Both the position numbers and the translations under genes were made by a program. A stretch of DNA of 7,501 bases, taken from NCBI GenBank assembly GCA_018268695.1, contig JAFDWD010000995.1, forward strand, positions 1-7,501, given 5' to 3'. This DNA comes from Actinomycetota bacterium (GTDB lineage Bacteria; Actinomycetota; Thermoleophilia; Solirubrobacterales; 70-9). This document shows, one piece after another, positions 6,151-7,501 of this stretch. The notes under the pieces are model-generated. The model saw nothing but the letters and a program-made list of their open reading frames with translations. It ran no database searches and was not told where the DNA came from. The first letter of the stretch is position 1; every line of letters begins with the position of its first letter.

Positions 6151-6951
6151 TCAGATGGTGAGGCCGCCGTCGACGGGGAGGGTGGCGCCGGTGATGCCGC
6201 TGCCACCGGGGCCGAGGAGGAAGGCGATGGTCGCGGCGACCTCCGCCGGCTTCAGCAGGCGCTCCAGGGGCTGGCGGGGGGCGAAGTCGCGCGGGGACGG
6301 GAGGTCGAAGAGGCGGGCGGACTCGGCGAGGAGCGGCGTGTCGGTCGAGCCGGGGGAGACGGCGTTGGCGGTGACGCCGGAGCCATGGAGGTCGGCGGCG
6401 AGGCCACGGACGAAGCCGACGACGCCGGCCTTCGCGGCGCCGTAGGCGGCGAGGCCCTGCATGCCACGGGTCGCGCCGGAGGAGGTGACGGCGACGAAGC
6501 GGCCGGAGCGCGGGCGCGGGCGTCCCAGGAGGGTCGGGACGACGAGGCGGGCGGCAAGCATCACCGCCTCGAGGTTGACCTCGATCAGCGCCCGCCCCTC
6601 CTCGTCGGGCAGTTCCCAGGCGGGGACGCCACCGGCGATCGCGCCGGCGTTGGCGACGAAGGCGTCGAGGTCGCCCCACGCTTCCGCCCCCTCGATGACG
6701 GCGGCGATGGCGTCGCGATCGCTCGCGTCGGCGACCACGGCCCGGGCCACGTCGTCGCGCCCGACCAGCCTGCCGGCCGCCGCGACGGCCTCGTCGAGCT
6801 CCCGCTCGCTCGCCATCGCATAGGGCAGTCGCCGGTCGGGGGAGCAGCGGTCGACGGCGACGACGCTCCAGCCGTCGGCCGCGAGCGCGGCGACCGTCGC
6901 CGCCCCGATCCCCCGCCCGGCCCCCGTGACGATCGCCACCCGCCGGTTCAT
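6151..6951 (-). CDS. SDR family oxidoreductase, mycofactocin-associated type
   Basis: This is a 266-residue classical short-chain dehydrogenase. The nucleotide-binding motif is TGAGRGIG (9-16), with Asp34 ending the second strand (VVAVD), which points to NAD(H). Further motifs are NAG (101-103), Asn126, Ser157, Tyr170 and Lys174 (YGAAK), and SPG (199-201). The extra stretch between strand 2 and the next helix (about 35-60, RCSPDRRLPYAMASERELDE), together with FVANAGAIAGG and the end ITGATLPVDGGLTI, matches my recollection of the mycofactocin-associated SDR subfamilies. In these the nicotinamide cofactor is held tightly and electrons pass to the redox peptide mycofactocin. That assignment is from recalled family features; the alcohol substrate is unknown. 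ATG 6951 is the only good start. An inverted repeat and a possible promoter lie just upstream. The gene follows the racemase gene in the same direction and may share its transcript. Convergent with the MFS gene, it ends next to the 26-bp hairpin. Confidence 0.85.
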   Translation of the reverse strand: MNRRVAIVTGAGRGIGAATVAALAADGWSVVAVDRCSPDRRLPYAMASERELDEAVAAAGRLVGRDDVARAVVADASDRDAIAAVIEGAEAWGDLDAFVANAGAIAGGVPAWELPDEEGRALIEVNLEAVMLAARLVVPTLLGRPRPRSGRFVAVTSSGATRGMQGLAAYGAAKAGVVGFVRGLAADLHGSGVTANAVSPGSTDTPLLAESARLFDLPSPRDFAPRQPLERLLKPAEVAATIAFLLGPGGSGITGATLPVDGGLTI

Positions 6952-6962
6952 CGCACCGTGTC

Positions 6963-7005
6963 GACGGGCCGAAAACCTGACATATAGACGGGTTTTCGGC
7001 CCGTC
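6963..7005. repeat. 15-bp inverted repeat with AT-rich centre, possible operator or attenuator
   Basis: GACGGGCCGAAAACC (6963-6977) is exactly complementary to 6991-7005, with a 13-base spacer containing ATATA, unusual in this GC-rich DNA. The right arm includes two of the three bases of the racemase stop codon. On the - strand GACGGG (7005-7000) can also pair with CCCGTC at 6992-6987, which gives a small alternative hairpin that excludes the long one. No T-run follows, so a simple terminator is not shown. It may be the binding site of a dimeric repressor (for example TetR type) or a leader structure for the SDR gene. Confidence 0.6.
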
Positions 7006-7007
7006 AA
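6981..7007 (-). promoter_or_regulatory. Possible promoter of the SDR gene
   Basis: Read on the - strand, TTGACG (7007-7002) is followed after 15 bases by TATATG (6986-6981); a 17-base spacing gives TATGTC instead. The 15-base spacing is short and neither hexamer is a perfect TANNNT, so this is tentative. It overlaps the racemase stop codon and lies within the inverted repeat 6963-7005, leaving an untranslated leader of roughly 20-25 bases before ATG 6951. Confidence 0.3.
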
Positions 7008-7501
7008 CGGGGAGGCTCGGGTTGGGTGGCGCTGAAGCGGGGGGCGGGGGCGGGTTGGGGCATGCCGTCGACGTCGACGAAGACGCCGCGGTCGCGGTTG
7101 TGGCCGTCCTCGCGGGCCTCGCGCATCGAGAGCACCGGGGCGACGCAGCAGTCGGAGTCGGCGAAGAGCTCGTGCCACTCGTCCCGCGGCCGCTCGGCGA
7201 ACTTGGCGGTGAAGCGCGCGCGGATCGCGGGCCAGGTCGCCGGGTCGAGGTGGTTGGCGATCTCCTCCTCGCCCGCCATCCCCAGCGCCTCCAGGAGCGC
7301 CGCGTAGAACTGCGGCTCGAGCGCGCCGACCGCCACCCACCTCCCGTCGGAGCACTCGTAGGTGTCGTAGAAGGGCGCGCCGCCGTCGAGCAGGTTGACG
7401 CCGCGATCGTCCCGCCAGGCGCCCAGCTCGAGGAAGCCGTGGAGCATGCCGGTGACCGAGGCGGCACCGTCGACGATCGCCGCGTCCACCACCTGTCCGA
7501 C
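7004..7501 (-). CDS. Alpha-methylacyl-CoA racemase (CaiB/BaiF family), C-terminal part
   Basis: The frame enters from the right edge (VGQ then VVDAAIVDGAAS) and ends with TGA at 7006-7004; 165 residues are visible, a little under half of a typical racemase of about 360-390 residues. The signature NLLDGGAPFYDTYE followed by AVGALEPQFY is typical of alpha-methylacyl-CoA racemases rather than other class III CoA-transferases. As I recall, the Glu of ALEPQF corresponds to catalytic Glu241 of the Mycobacterium tuberculosis enzyme. The part that would hold the other catalytic residues (His/Asp) is outside the window. The enzyme interconverts the R and S forms of 2-methyl-branched acyl-CoA thioesters so that beta-oxidation of branched fatty acids or sterol side chains can proceed. 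The tail (VDGMPQPAPAPRFS) is also family-like. GTG 7492 is an internal codon, not the start. The SDR gene follows 52 bases downstream in the same direction. Confidence 0.88.
   Translation of the reverse strand, partial: VGQVVDAAIVDGAASVTGMLHGFLELGAWRDDRGVNLLDGGAPFYDTYECSDGRWVAVGALEPQFYAALLEALGMAGEEEIANHLDPATWPAIRARFTAKFAERPRDEWHELFADSDCCVAPVLSMREAREDGHNRDRGVFVDVDGMPQPAPAPRFSATQPEPPR

Noticed and set aside
3887..6679. 930-codon open frame on the - strand opposite the MFS genes
   Set aside because: The composition is Arg/Asp/Gly-rich without domains, and it is antisense to clear MFS coding sequence.
2911..6987. Very long open frame of 1358 codons on the + strand spanning both MFS genes and the SDR gene
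   Set aside because: Its translation is Arg/Gly/Pro/Asp-rich low complexity and it is the +1 shadow of well-recognised transporter genes; long stop-free shadows are expected at this GC content.

Overview
The window is very GC-rich (roughly 70% by eye), almost fully coding, and rich in GATC/CGATCG-type words. It contains GTG starts without Shine-Dalgarno sequences, a short-chain dehydrogenase of the mycofactocin-associated type and an alpha-methylacyl-CoA racemase. Together these point to a high-GC actinobacterium, most likely of the Thermoleophilia/Solirubrobacterales type. The taxonomic placement is inference from composition and gene content.

Layout. Positions 1-6067 read on the + strand: (1) the last 71 residues of a DHA2-type MFS exporter (1-218); (2) a 656-residue secreted/membrane protein that joins a signal peptide and a Vps62/DUF946-like extracytoplasmic domain to a multi-pass membrane domain (258-2228); (3) a calcineurin-like metallophosphoesterase overlapping it by 35 bases (2194-2790); (4) a complete 14-TM-type MFS transporter (2957-4552); and (5) a second complete, EmrB/QacA-like MFS transporter (4562-6067). 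Positions 6151-7501 read on the - strand, convergent with the first block: the C-terminal part of an alpha-methylacyl-CoA racemase (7004-7501, running off the edge) followed by a mycofactocin-type SDR oxidoreductase (6151-6951).

Expression. Three of the four complete + strand genes start with a GTG placed 6-7 bases after a TANNNT box and have no ribosome binding site. This is the signature of leaderless transcripts. In one case the TAG stop of the upstream gene is the first half of the TANNNT box.

Intergenic space. Each of the three longer gaps is occupied by an inverted repeat of a different kind: a 163-base imperfect long hairpin with perfect 14-bp ends that fills the gap between the phosphoesterase and the first full MFS gene; a perfect 26-bp stem with a 3-base loop plus a tandem 13-bp repeat between the convergent genes; and a 15-bp inverted repeat around an AT-rich core between racemase and SDR. 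These are the least explained parts of the window. No rRNA, tRNA, CRISPR array, transposase or phage gene is visible.

Functionally, the + strand block looks like export/envelope functions (three proton-driven efflux-type carriers and an envelope protein), with no clear single pathway. The - strand pair looks like acyl-CoA or branched-chain/sterol-type lipid catabolism combined with a specialised alcohol dehydrogenase. I see no defence system or other clearly new multi-gene system. The best candidates for novelty are the Vps62-membrane fusion and the three intergenic repeats.
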